From: Molanna angustata
Taxonomy: Eukaryota; Arthropoda; Insecta; Trichoptera; Molannidae
Assembly: GCA_963576475.1 (NCBI GenBank)
Contig: OY754990.1
Location: 12,269,061 to 12,333,060, forward strand
Length of the DNA stretch: 64,000 nucleotides
Reading direction: 5' to 3'
The position numbers and the translations under genes are program-made. Below the pieces are notes generated by a model that saw only the letters and a program-made list of their open reading frames with translations, had not been told where the DNA came from and did not search any database. This document shows positions 53,985 through 64,000 of the stretch, one piece after another (positions within the stretch are counted from its first letter, which is position 1; every line of letters begins with the position of its first letter).

Positions 53985-54235
53985 GGTAGTATGAATGAGG
54001 AACGCCTGACGAAGAAAATATACATTGCGGACAGGAATGGAATGAGAGGATGGTACGTCAATGTGAACGGTATTTCGAAAGACGGAAATGTCAAAAGCAT
54101 GAACAACAGACGAACATGTATAAGATGATGTATGTATGTCGACGAGGCGATGAATGTGTGTTAAGATAGAAATAAGTGGCGTTCGGTTCTCTCTGCCTAC
54201 CCCGCGAGGGACATTGCTTGATGATATTTATATAT
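53985..54235 (+). pseudogene. RTE-like (TATG)n LINE, decayed
   Basis: MNEERLTKKIYIADRNGMRG, then decayed GN-KS-NNRRTC and GVRFSLPTPRG-like sequence. CTACCCCGCGAGGGACATTG precedes an AT-converted tail at 54,226-54,247. Confidence 0.75.
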
Positions 54236-54240
54236 ATATA

Positions 54241-54545
54241 TATATATGGAATATTTATCCTTGAACACCTGATCCCGATTTCCTCTCCTGTCCTTACCAT
54301 ATCCTTTTTCTTGCTATGAATTATAATTTTTTTTTTGTTTTAATAGTATTTAAGTGTTATACGTATTTTCTTTGATTTCTTTTACTCTTTTTATTTGCTG
54401 TTGTACATACACAATGTTGTCATACTTTGTAATCTGGTTGGTTGGAAGAAATTGCCTAATGGCAATAAGCCCGCCAGTGTACAATTATATTTGTTTATAT
54501 TATGTACAAAAAGATGTATAAATAAATAAATAAATAAATATGTAT
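54241..54545 (+). mobile_element. Jockey-like LINE 3' UTR, undisturbed copy
   Basis: GAACACCTGATCCCGATTTC...TGGTTGGTTGGAAGAAATTG, then CCTAATGGCAATAAGCCCGCC, ending in (AAAT)n. The GGAAGAAATTGCC...GGCAATAA part is shared with the 3' end of SINE family 1. It shows the empty site of the MITE at 54,930. Confidence 0.7.
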
Positions 54546-54766
54546 GTTCTGATGTTCTTTTTAAAATTTTACTAATGAATGCTTTTATTTTTGTTCACAG
54601 GTAATCAATCAAATGAATCAATCATTCGTCTAGCACATCGGTTAACAATCGTACCCAGATTTTGATCGTAGCAATATCATATATGATGGGTAAGTCCGTT
54701 CTTAAACGTTAAAATTGTCCTTAGCTGATCTTCTTTCTAAAACGATGAAAGAAAAAAAACTTTTAA

Positions 54767-54810
54767 ACCTTGACAATGCCAAGTCACATTGGCGAAGACG
54801 TTCGGTCGGT
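54767..54810 (+). ncRNA. Hammerhead-ribozyme-like motif (H5)
   Basis: ACC/GGU stem I, UUGACAA box, extra U, GCCAA-GUCACA-UUGGC stem II (5 perfect pairs), GAA, GACG-UU-CGGU stem III with one mismatch, C at 54,807. The box departs from consensus at positions 3 and 8. Confidence 0.5.
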
Positions 54811-54907
54811 CTTATATTTAGTATTTGTGTTTGCTCTGTCCGCCCATAATTTATAATATTTATGTATGTATAGTTATAGTCTTTGCTACGTAATATTTAC
54901 TTAAGAA

Positions 54908-55223
54908 GGAATATTTATCCCTAAACACCAGAGGGGCAAGTCTGGTCCAACCGGCGAAATCAAAACCCTAGTGATTACCCATATCATGGATATAATTATC
55001 ATATGGAGTTCTATACTATGCTAGGATATTAAAGGAATCCATATGATATTTGTATCCATGATATGGGTAAACATGGAGGGTTTTGATTTCGACGGTTAAC
55101 CAGACTTGCCCCCCCTGATCTCGATTTCCTCTTCTTGTTCTTTGCCAATTCTTTTTTTTTTTGCTATGATGTATATTTTTTTGTTCTTTTTTAGCTTTTA
55201 ATTTTTTGTTGATGTACATATAT
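54908..55223 (+). mobile_element. Jockey-like LINE 3' UTR, second copy split by a MITE
   Basis: AAGGAATATTTATCCCTAAA, then CACC, on the left and CTGATCTCGATTTCCTCTTC on the right correspond to the continuous sequence at 54,247-54,285. The copy is then interrupted again at 55,224 by SINE family 1. Confidence 0.65.
54930..55115. mobile_element. Palindromic MITE
   Basis: The arms AGAGGGGCAAGTCTGGT and CGAAATCAAAACCCT pair with AGGGTTTTGATTTCG and ACCAGACTTGCCCCCC. The inner stem ACCCATATCATGGAT pairs with ATCCATGATATGGGT. Inserted between CACC and CTGAT by comparison with 54,257. Confidence 0.8.
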
Positions 55224-55440
55224 GCTGACTGCCGTGGCACAGTTGGTAAGCCGTTCGGTTTCTGTGCGGGCGTCCTGGGTTCGATCCCCAGCAGAGGAGA
55301 AATTTATTTAAATTCATTTCTCACGCAAATATTGCTTCTCCGGGCTGGAAACACTGGTTAGTTGGAAGAAATTGCCATACCGGCAATAAACTCGCCGCTT
55401 GCGCAGGGTGCAAGGAAGTGTTCATTATTAATATTATTAT
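55224..55440 (+). mobile_element. tRNA-derived SINE, family 1, full-length copy
   Basis: The head GCCGTGGCACAGTTGGTAAG (A box) and GGGTTCGATCCCCAGCAGAG (B box) form an internal pol III promoter. The body includes TTCTCACGCAAATATTGCTT. The 3' part GTTAGTTGGAAGAAATTGCC, GGCAATAAACTCGCC, GCGCAGGGTGCAAGGAAGTG ends in an ATT-rich tail. Other copies: 26,806, 36,569, 49,016. Confidence 0.9.
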
Positions 55441-56214
55441 TATATAAATATTATTTTGTAATAGTTGTAGAACAGGATTACTTAGAAGAGAAGTCTAGAG
55501 GTCAAGATTTTTCGAGAATATTCTGTTTTCATAATATTTTTGACGTGATTGAAGTTGCAAGCAAAATGAAGATAAACTTTTCCGGTAACACATAATATCT
55601 ACGAAGGCGTTGTGTATTCCGCGTTTTATTGATCTTGGCGTATCTTGTTCCATGAATGATGGATTCATTTCATCTTTGTTACATACAACCTCTCCGTTCA
55701 CAACTGGGGAGTTTTTGGGTTGAAGTCAAACTGAACGTCTCCCTAGGGATGGAAGCGCTTCTTTTTCGTGTGTACCATTAGTTTGTTATAAATCAAAGTC
55801 TTTGTACGGGCGGAGAAAGATGAGTTTTATAGTACATATTTGAGGTATCCGGCATATGTTTTTTAATGAGGGTCGTCGGTAACCCACGCGTCCCTTGGCT
55901 CTCTCAATTTCAGTTTTCTCGTATAGTTTTCGCCAAATATTTTGAACCTGGCTTCCGGTTGCGCAGGGCGCAAATTCGTTTATTTTTGCTTCGTTGGTAT
56001 ACTTGCAAATCGCCCCCCTTCCCGACGAAACGGCTCAAGATATTTGACAACAACTTTAGTTTGTTAAATTCAGTGGAATTCTATTGTGAATTCAATACGC
56101 AAAGCACACTTTGTCTGTTAGTTACGGAAAAGATTTCATGTTTAATATATCATTAAGCTCGATTCTTAACACGCACTAAAATATTAGTTACTATAATCAC
56201 TATAGAATAAAATA
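55441..56214. other. Unassigned DNA
   Basis: 55,860-56,160 has higher GC and a 96-codon frame without a recognised motif. Confidence 0.35.
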
Positions 56215-56215
56215 T

Positions 56216-56635
56216 ATGCATTGGAGACCATGGCCCTTACAAAAAGAAATGTAGAAAAACTCAAATGCACACAGCGATCCATGCAAAGATCCATGCTTGG
56301 TATAAGCCTAAGAGACAGAATAAGAAATGAGGAAATTAGGAAAAGGACCAGAGTAGCGGACGTCATGGATCACGTAGCTACATTGAAATGGCAATGGGCG
56401 GGACATATTGCTAGACAGGAACCCGCAAGATGGACTCCTAAAATATTGAGATGGAGACCTTGGGAAAGTAAGAGAGGCGTCGGAAGACCTCAAAAAAGAT
56501 GGTCTGACGACATAGCCGCTGTGGGGGGTAGAAATTGGCTGCAAGCAGCAAACGATAGAAGGAAGTGGAAGAATATGGAAGAGGCCTATATCCAGCAGTG
56601 GAAGACAGAGGGCTGAAGAAGAAGAAGATAGAATA
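56216..56635 (+). pseudogene. LINE endonuclease-reverse transcriptase C-terminus
   Basis: A 131-codon frame reads RNVEKLKCTQRSMQRSMLGI, RDRIRNEEIRKRTRVADVMD, LKWQWAGHIARQEPARWTPK, GVGRPQKRWSDDIAAVGGRN and WKNMEEAYIQQWKTEG, then a stop and GAAGAAGAAGA. This C-terminus (KWQWAGHIAR, GRP-RW-DD, W-QQW) belongs to a LINE type common in insect, notably lepidopteran, genomes. The frame is intact but 5'-truncated, so it encodes only the non-catalytic end. Confidence 0.85.
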
Positions 56636-57189
56636 AAATGTAGTCACCAGAAATGTCACTTTTAACTATATCCATTTAAGAACAAATTAATGATGTTCTT
56701 ATTTGCACTTATTTGGTTTTATGGAGATAAATTAAATTTTTTAGTGCGTGATACAGTTCGAAAAAGGTATGAATTAAAATTAATTTACGATTTTGACAGC
56801 CTCTCATTATGTTAGACTCATAGATTTTCATATAATATACTCGATGTAGTATTCCGTGCAAAAAGTGAGTCATGGTATATCGTGCGTTTGACGTTTTGGT
56901 TGGCAACATATTGCAGTTTTCCTTACATTTCAACACATCCTAGATAACTATTCTCTAAATCTTTATAAACAAAGTGTTTTTTTTTCACAAATAAATCCGA
57001 AAACAAGTCACATTAGTCGTTATTCTCTATAGAAAAACGATGAGGTCTGCCAACCAAAACGTCAAAAATCCCCCAGAAAAATGCCTCACTTCTATTCATA
57101 CAAAATTTGCTAACTACGGCATCTAAATATTATAATAAAAATCTATGGTTAGACTAATTTCTTTTACTCAAACTGTGTGACATTCAATG
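56636..57189. other. Unassigned AT-rich DNA
   Basis: No feature recognised. Confidence 0.35.
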
Positions 57190-57194
57190 TTTGG

Positions 57195-57800
57195 ACATTC
57201 TTCTATTCTGGTTTCAATCCTGGGATTGGTTTGCAGCAATTTCTCTAACATATGATGAGCAGCGCACATCTACCAGCAGGTCCTCCAGATACTCTCGGCG
57301 TGGGCGTCCCCTAGAGCTTATCCCCTTGGTCATACCCTCCATTATGGCGTGCAAGAGGCCCTCTTGTCGTATTACATGGCAGATCCATCTTGCACGCCTT
57401 TCGGACAATGTTCTGAGCAGGTAGGTAGGTACCTTCCTCCTTCGATTCTTTGGATAGCCTCCTCATTCGTTATGTGGTCTCTCCAGGAAATTCCTAATAG
57501 TCTTTTATAGGACCACGTCTCAAAAGCCGCCAGTCTCATTTTATCTCTTTCGGATAGGCACCATGTCTCGCAGCCGTACATCAAGATACTCCATACATAG
57601 GTCTTGAGGAGTATTCTTAGTTTTAGGTCTATATTGTTCGACTCAGTTATTTTGTATATTTTATTAAATGCGAGTCTTGCTTGATGTATACGGCTGTCCA
57701 CCTCGCTCTTAGACCGACCGTCCCATGTTATTTTGCTCCCGAGGTAGACAAACTCATTGGTGTTCTTTAGATATTGTGAAGAACAACACATGTAATCATG
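57195..57800 (-). pseudogene. RTE-like LINE ORF2 C-terminus
   Basis: The first minus frame (57,803-57,372) reads NTNEFVYLGSKITWDGRSKS, HQARLAFNKIYKITESNNID, TYVWSILMYGCETWCLSERD and YKRLLGISWRDHITNEEAIQ. A shifted second frame (57,408-57,214) reads RRARWICHVIRQEGLLHAIM, SRGRPRREYLEDLLVDVRCS and SYVREIAANQSQD. It is the post-RT region of an RTE-like ORF2. A frameshift near 57,400-57,430 breaks it. Same family as 42,444 and 50,715. Confidence 0.88.
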
Positions 57801-57804
57801 CATT

Positions 57805-59388
57805 TTTTAAGAGTATTCTCTTGTATCAATGTTTGTCTTGAATTTGAGATTTATATGACCATGTAATAAGATTAAATACGTATCAGACTTTACCTGGTTC
57901 TTGACGGACATGACTTTTAGTTTGGGTGTTATGTAAAGGTGAGGTTTCCTACGGATATAATATGTATCTGAGTATCTCCACCTTCCTTCCTTCGGCGGCA
58001 GCGGCACCAAAGAAAAGATTTATCATTCATTTCGTCCCGTCCGTTCGTGTAAATATTTATACCGTATTCCCAATTCGCATCCTCCACTTCGCCCGTCCTG
58101 GTCGCATAGCAACGCGAAGATTTACCCACACACACACACACATATGAATCTTATTCTTTATAGAAACATCGTGTGTGTGTGTGTGTGTCTGCGAAATTCC
58201 TGTAATACGTCAAGCGAACCGTAAAATTGCACCTCGCAGAGTAGATGTTGTCAGTCAATTTTATGTACTACAGATAGGCTGTATCTATCGACATGGATTC
58301 GCAGTAGGATAAGATAAATGATGCGTGTAATGCTCTAGGCGAAGTATTTATTACACTTCATTGTCCGGTGATGAACTCAGTGTGGGTATTGCTCAATATG
58401 TTTACCTTTGATATCTTCCAATGTTAGTCGTCTCGGATAACTGGTGATGATCAAGTATTTGGTAATATTAAGTCGTTACAAAAATGCATTCATGGATTCA
58501 ATAACATCTTTTTACTTATGACTCTTTTTACAATTTTTTACTTATGGATGGTATCATGCTACTAACAATTGTAATTCTTTGAACTCTTCGCTTGCATATC
58601 CTTGGACCACTTCATATATTACTTTTGTAATTTCAAGAAATGTCCATACACTCGTGGTACCGCAGATGTATCAATGATTTATTCAGGATCCACTGAATTG
58701 TAAAGCATGTAGTTCAGTAGCTTCCTGTTCCTTAGAATTTTATAAGATTGGTACATATTTATTTCCCTTGAATTTTCTCAGATGTTTAGAAATGCCGTAT
58801 TTTCTTAGATATGTTATTCTATACTACTACGTAATAATCCCACAGGAGACAGCCCAGAATCACGGATCATTACTGAGATCTAGTAAGAGGCTCAACCCCA
58901 AATAAACTATAATCTGGGATAGAGTGGTAAGAGATGAAGACTATTATTTAATAGCGGAGAATTATAATTTGCAATATTAGTTTTTTTTCCACGTAACGTA
59001 TTTTATTCTCATTTTCAATTAAGTGGAGTTTATTTCCAGTAGGCACAATGATTAAACAATTTGTTTTTTTTTCGACTGTGAACACCAAAGTACAAGATAG
59101 TGTTAATTTTTCTTTCAAATTTATTATAAAGTGGTTTAGAGCACAATTTATAAATTCATTATCTATCATTTTGTATTTTTGTTTGTAGCCTGTCACTTTT
59201 TGCTCCATTGTTCTTTTCGCCACACAATAAGTACCTACCTACTTAATGCTGCATGCTAAATCGCTACATGTACATATTAACTCGTTTGTCACAAGACCGT
59301 CCATAATGTCTTTTAGTGCTGATTATTTACAAATATTATAATATAATTTCAACAAAATATCTGATTCAAAATACAAAAATACTGATCT
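57805..59388. other. Unassigned DNA with opposed dinucleotide repeats
   Basis: (CA)n at 58,127-58,142 and (TG)n at 58,172-58,187 could pair as a hairpin around ~30 nt. The rest is unassigned. Confidence 0.4.
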
Positions 59389-59900
59389 TTTTCTTCCCCT
59401 GATGATTCTGGTAGACCCTCGCTGCTCCTCTGGAACTCCAAGAAAAGTTGACTGCTACAGACCTCCTTCCAAGCTTCCAGCAACTGGCTGCTACACCTGC
59501 ACCTTGGACCCGTACCTGGATCCTTGCCCTTGGTCCTCTGCTCCTGGTTTTCTCCTTGTCTGGATACTCTCCTGGATTCCTTGCAGATCCTCCCAAATGA
59601 GTACTTGCCAAAGTACCCAATCCAAACTGGAACGAACGTAGACCTCTTCTACTTGTCTCCTGTTTGATCTCTGTGATGTAAATCACAGATGAAAATAGCT
59701 CTCTGTCCTGGACAACTGTCTATTTTCTTCCACTTCAGTCCTCCTCGAAGAATGAAGATTTTAACAAAGAACCCTTGGGATGAAGTTCTTAAAGTCCGAC
59801 TGCGCCATGAAATATTCTCTGCTTTACTATTTCGAGAATATTTGAATTGGAGAAGAATAGTATTTTTAACTCAAATAAAACTCTCTTAGTTTTAATACAT
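59389..59900. other. GC-rich block of unknown origin
   Basis: 59,395-59,690 (CTGGTAGACCCTCGCTGCTC...) is clearly GC-richer than its surroundings. It has open frames on both strands of 79 and 106 codons, neither with a known domain. CTGTGATTTACATCACAG is a short palindrome at 59,670. AATAAAA occurs at 59,875. It could be a solo LTR or a host exon. Confidence 0.25.
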
Positions 59901-60429
59901 GTATTCTACATACATAATCAATAAGAATATACAGAATATTTTTATATCAATTGTTTACAGTAAGGCAGTCTAAACCAGAATAAACTTTATACAATTTTCC
60001 ATTTTTCACAACAATTCTTTATTGTTGTGACTGATTCATATTATTGTTTTTTATTTGCCAATAAATAAACTTTCTAGAATATTCCAATTATAATTTCTAA
60101 TTATTAAATAAATTACAAATACATGAGAGACATCTATGTATCAAAATGGTAAGTTATTTTTCATAAAACAATATAACACAAACCATAGTAAATACTTATA
60201 CAAATCTCCCATAGATGTCACTCAACTCAAAATATTATAATTATTACAATATTTTACATTATTATATATTTATTATTGCTGTATTTTTCCGTTCGGCATT
60301 CATTTTAGCGATTTTTGCGTTGGCACTTTCGACTCTATCTATTGCGTTTTTAATGTCGGTATTTTTGTTTGCTTCAATAATGTATCAGACACTAAAAGAA
60401 TAACACTAGAAGATACTTAGCGAAGCTTA

Positions 60430-60790
60430 GCAAAAAAAGCTAATAAACGGATTTGTTGTGTCAGGGCTAGATTAATGTAATGCTTTATATATGGTTTGAA
60501 TCAATATTTGCTGCTTGAAAATCTCAATAACTATTGCCTTTTGTTTATTTCATCTGAGACAGCTATCTTCTGAAGCATACCCAAAACCTTAAAAAACGCA
60601 TGTTTCAAGGCTGTTATGCTTGTTTTCAATCAATATAATATTATTATGCCGATAGCTTATCTTAAAATCTGTTGGTTTCTTTCATCGGAGACAGTTAAAT
60701 GGTGTTCGCTCAAAGCTGCCTTAAAACTAAACAAAAACGCTAATTAACTTATTTGTACTGTCAAAGTTGGATTATTACAATGCCCAAATG
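60430..60790 (+). repeat. Degenerate tandem repeat, ~150-bp units
   Basis: AAAAAGCTAATAAAC (60,436), AAAACGCATGTTTC (60,595) and AAAACGCTAATTAAC (60,744), and TTTCATCTGAGACAG (60,548) and TTTCATCGGAGACAG (60,691), suggest about two and a half old units. Confidence 0.4.
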
Positions 60791-60839
60791 TCAACATGAT
60801 TTATTGAAAATGTTTGAACTCTGTTTTTTTTCGTTTTAT

Positions 60840-60990
60840 TTCCAAATAAAAATGAATTACATAAGCCATAATTACATGACAATAATAATACAAATAAAAT
60901 ATATATATATCAATATTAGGTAGGTACTTGGATATATTGCCTCACTAGGCAAAAGCCTGTTTCGAGGCAATACCTATTCAAAATGAGTAG
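60840..60990 (-). mobile_element. Jockey-like LINE 3' end
   Basis: The reverse complement has ATTGCCTCGAAACAGGCTTT, then TGCCTAGTGAGGCAAT, then an A-rich tail, comparable with 53,200-53,285. Confidence 0.45.
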
Positions 60991-61020
60991 CTGTGCAAGT
61001 ATTTAGTCAGTCAAAATTAA

Positions 61021-63149
61021 GTCCGTACGTATTGTTTGTACATGTGTTGGTTGATATTAAGACATGAGTGTGATCCGTCATTTAAAAACATTAGTAAGAT
61101 CCCTCTCACACTCTTTTCTGCCCCTGTCCATTGTTACTGCCACTTTGTTACTAATTTGTTTATATTGCTATTGTTTGGTATATCCGCGGCGCTAAGTAAA
61201 TATAATGTCTCTGTGCAAAAGTAGTATGTACAGTTGTTGGATGTAGGATGTAGCAAGGTTCTGCTTCTTGTGTTTAACGTCAGTGTGTGTTGTGGTAAGT
61301 ATTTTGATGGATCGTTACTACGATAAAATATGTACGTTACTTAATGTATCTTAAAGAAGTTCACTAGTTAAAGTAGACATGTCTTCAAAGCCTCACATTG
61401 AGTTCAAAATATTATGTTCAATAAACGTCTCAAAAGATGCGCCACCAGAAAGAAATCAGATTGTCTGAATCACATTTTTGTCATATTGATTTGATACGTA
61501 ATTTGCTCTGGATATATAAACCAAACATAAACCAGTGTACCAATATCGTCATTGGAATCAATTTCAACGATGCTCTCTGAGTTGTTGTCCAGTTCGCAGA
61601 ACGACCCCGTCCATCTTTTTATAGTCGGTCGCTTCCTCCCAATATGGGTGCATATTACGGGTACTTACATATATCGCCACGGGCAGGCAATGTTTAAATA
61701 ATTTAACAACGAGTAAACATTACGCTCTTTATATGTCCACCTAATTCTGTGTCGTTGTATATGTATGGTGACCGTGCGAATAAAAACCAACCAATAAACT
61801 GTAAGAATTGACCGACTCTGACAATTTATCAATTGAAATCCCTCTTCGTAGTCCACAGCCGTGCATCAACATAGATGTATGTACATATATCTGTCTAGCT
61901 ATCATTGGTAAACGGGTGACCAGGATTTGCATAAAAAGAAATGGAAATAGACTATTTTGCAAATAATTCGAATCGATCTACTCTCGTTCGTTTTGTATTA
62001 TCTGCTACATAGTTGTTTCCGTTAGGCTGAGACCTTCCGTTAGACATAATAGGACAACAAACAATAAACATACTTGTACAAGCAAAGAGGAAAGGAAGAA
62101 GGGAATTGTAGGACGCAGGAGGAATATCATTTGAGAATTATTTCATTAATGTCCTTGTTTTTTTCTTTAATATTTGTAAGTAAAGGTAGCGAAGTGATTA
62201 TTGTATTCTCCTCTAGGACTATCCAAAACCAAAAAATTATAAGACCTAACATCATCACTTAGAAGATGTAGAATATTAGTATATAAAGAATTGTGTCCGT
62301 ATTGTAATTTGCCACCTCGACGTTGTTTCTACTCCGTGCTGGCATGCGGGCTAACTTTAACTAGTTCAGGACAGTGTCTCGACTTCCTAGCCGGCTAAAG
62401 GTCCGATATAGTTGTAACACATTGTTACGTGCCTGAAATTTCAAATAGCCTCTTCGCCATTATTTGTTTCTTTGGTGACCCCTAACTCCGGTATGTACCT
62501 GACGCCTTTGTTCGTCTCTTTGTAGTGTGGATTGTTTATGCTACATGAATATATTTTGTTTTAATATAATATACTTATTATACAATCGCACACCATATTC
62601 GTTGTATGTATTATTTTCCTCAATGTCGTTATAGCGATGAGTTCATTACTTTGCATAATCTTTATTGATATAAAGTTATTATATTTGTTTAGTATGCTCT
62701 CTTCAGTAGCTTTTGAGGTTTGATTAATCTTTATCCTAACAAAATTTTCAACATAATCATTGCATTGTTATCTATTTGGTACAATTATTTTATAAATTGA
62801 TTCTATATGTTTCATTTCTTCGTTACCTTTTTCTGACAAGTTTTGAATATGTCTTCGTAGGACAAATAAACATGTAGACTAATAAAAAAAGGTTTTCTAT
62901 ACCTACTGTCAATTTGAAAATTTCACCGAGTGTTATAATGTATTTATTTGTCTGAATACGAAGCAGGAGTATTATGTCAATTATTAAGCAATATTTATTT
63001 TAATCTGCATAAATATTAAGCTCCTTCATTTGAAGTTGTTTCTGTCAAATCAAGAACTGATTCTTCGATCTGTTAACGTAACACAATTGCCTCTGCCATT
63101 CACTCGAGTGAAGTTCTTCTCTACAAGTACATTCATCATCATAGACTGT
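61021..63149. other. Unassigned AT-rich DNA
   Basis: Over 2 kb without a repeat shared inside the window and without a convincing frame. The best candidate here for unique host intronic or intergenic sequence. Confidence 0.35.
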
Positions 63150-63470
63150 GGAATTATTTATTTTTTATTTGTTTAGAAACTTAACAGCTATACATTTATA
63201 ATACTTAATTGTAAATAAGAATACAAAAGAAATAGCCAATTATAAAGTTTCACATATTTAAATTATTATACATTATTAATGTTGGGTAGTCATTGTAAGA
63301 TGGTGAGTGTATGTGGGGGAAAGGGAAGGGTAATGGATATAGGAAAGCGTTGATAAGGAAGGGATGAATGTTTAAGGAAAGTAGGTTTGATTTTTAACCA
63401 GTAATATTACCAATAACTGCGCGTAATTGGCGTTTCATCGATGTCTGTGTGGAGTTAAATATATCAGGTT
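63150..63470 (-). mobile_element. Probable Jockey-like LINE 3' end
   Basis: TTTATTTTTTATTTGTTTAG, then an A-rich reversed 3' UTR, and at 63,420-63,470 GGCGTTTCATCGATGTCTGT, TAAATATATCAGG, as in the N-DIFN region of Jockey-like ends. Weak. Confidence 0.35.
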
Positions 63471-63480
63471 GGGGGTCAAG

Positions 63481-64000
63481 CAGTGGCGGCTCTTCCTAAA
63501 GGGCTCTCGGGCTCAGCCCTCCCAAACACTTTGTTCAAAAAATTCCAAAAAATGTAATTAATTAAATCATGAGAATACATTATTTTTCTAATCAATATTT
63601 GCCGTCTTGCGCCTGTAGTATATTAAGCGAAAGTATTTAACATACCTGCATTGTAAAGCAAGCAAGATTCTATGAAATATTTCATTCCTCGGGCACAGTC
63701 GACTTGTGCCCGGAGAACCCATACAATTCACGCGACCGCCCGCTGCCGCCGCAACTCGTCGTACACGCAGAATGTATGCCGATTTCGAGCAAAACGGGGC
63801 AGTGCCCGCGAAGGATTATAGTGTATTTTCATTCATTCAATTTTTGTTGTGCATTGCGATGGTCGAACTTTACGTAAACAGTTGCAATTTCTTGAGGCTA
63901 ACATTAATTGATATCGTTATATTACATAGTTTAAACTATAAATCATCCGATGTATATAAGTATTATTATTTAATTAATTGATACCATAATATTGCAAAAC
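63481..64000 (+). mobile_element. hAT-like element, left end (runs out of the window)
   Basis: CAGTGGCGGCTCTTCCTAAA, then GGGCTCTCGGGCTCAGCCCT, is a hAT-type terminus. CGGGCACAGTCGACTTGTGCCCG at 63,692 is an internal palindrome. The right end is not in the window. The 91-codon frame at 63,706 has no recognised domain. Confidence 0.45.

Noticed and set aside
55224..55300. Functional tRNA gene
   Set aside because: A- and B-box words are present, but the sequence continues into a SINE body found in four copies.
58127..58187. CA/TG inverted tracts as a regulatory hairpin
   Set aside because: Two short dinucleotide repeats in opposite sense can arise by chance, and no other context supports a function.
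59366..59686. 106-codon minus frame as a gene
   Set aside because: No recognisable domain, low-complexity arginine/glycine composition typical of a GC-rich block, and an overlapping open frame on the other strand.
63706..63981. 91-codon frame as a gene
   Set aside because: It starts inside a hAT-like end, has no known motif and becomes AT-driven low-complexity sequence.

Overview
The window looks like repeat-dense, AT-rich nuclear DNA from an insect, most likely a moth or butterfly. This is inferred from long introns/intergenic DNA, RTE-, Jockey-, L2- and R1-type LINE tails, tRNA-headed SINEs, pogo- and hAT-type DNA elements, frequent TAGGTA-type words, and a LINE 3' end (54,241-54,545) of a kind I associate with Lepidoptera. 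I found no convincing host protein-coding gene, rRNA or functional tRNA. Nearly every long reading frame is the decayed C-terminal end of a reverse transcriptase.

Layout. 1-6,060: remnants of a Jockey/CR1-like LINE, a hAT end, two related Jockey-like LINE 3' ends, then a ~2.5 kb pogo-like element with an RTE-like LINE inside. 6,390-9,730: two inverted copies of a dispersed repeat around an RTE-like LINE and a ~96-unit (AT)n tract. 10,020-13,880: a dimeric satellite split by a palindromic MITE, then a LINE split by a ribozyme-bearing element and by a second LINE. 14,500-20,550: SINE, R1-like LINE, a 50-bp tandem array and MITEs. 20,550-29,900: sparse DNA with two ribozyme-bearing fragments, a hAT-like element and a SINE split by a LINE. 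29,945-31,369: a hAT element with an exact 8-bp target duplication. 32,200-37,500: SINEs, LINE ends and palindromic MITEs. 38,681-39,796: twelve 93-bp tandem units. 40,400-44,290: a Penelope-like element (PLE) with a GIY-YIG domain, nested in a dispersed repeat. 45,060-45,400: two small palindromes with hammerhead motifs. 46,439-47,964: a pogo-like element with perfect 25-bp terminal inverted repeats (TIRs) and an amplified 67-bp repeat. 48,300-64,000: further SINE/LINE/MITE debris ending in a hAT-like left end.

The most interesting theme is a concentration of hammerhead-ribozyme-like motifs: twelve single motifs plus one tandem array, in at least five sequence families. They share the layout box 1 (CUGANGA or UUGANAA), one extra nucleotide, stem II, GAA, a very short stem III, and a cleavage-site position. 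They lie in the arms of inverted repeats, one of which encloses a PLE GIY-YIG frame. Two complete elements have target duplications; one of them has no coding capacity.

All calls come from reading the sequence by eye. Family names below superfamily level are not given because no database could be searched.
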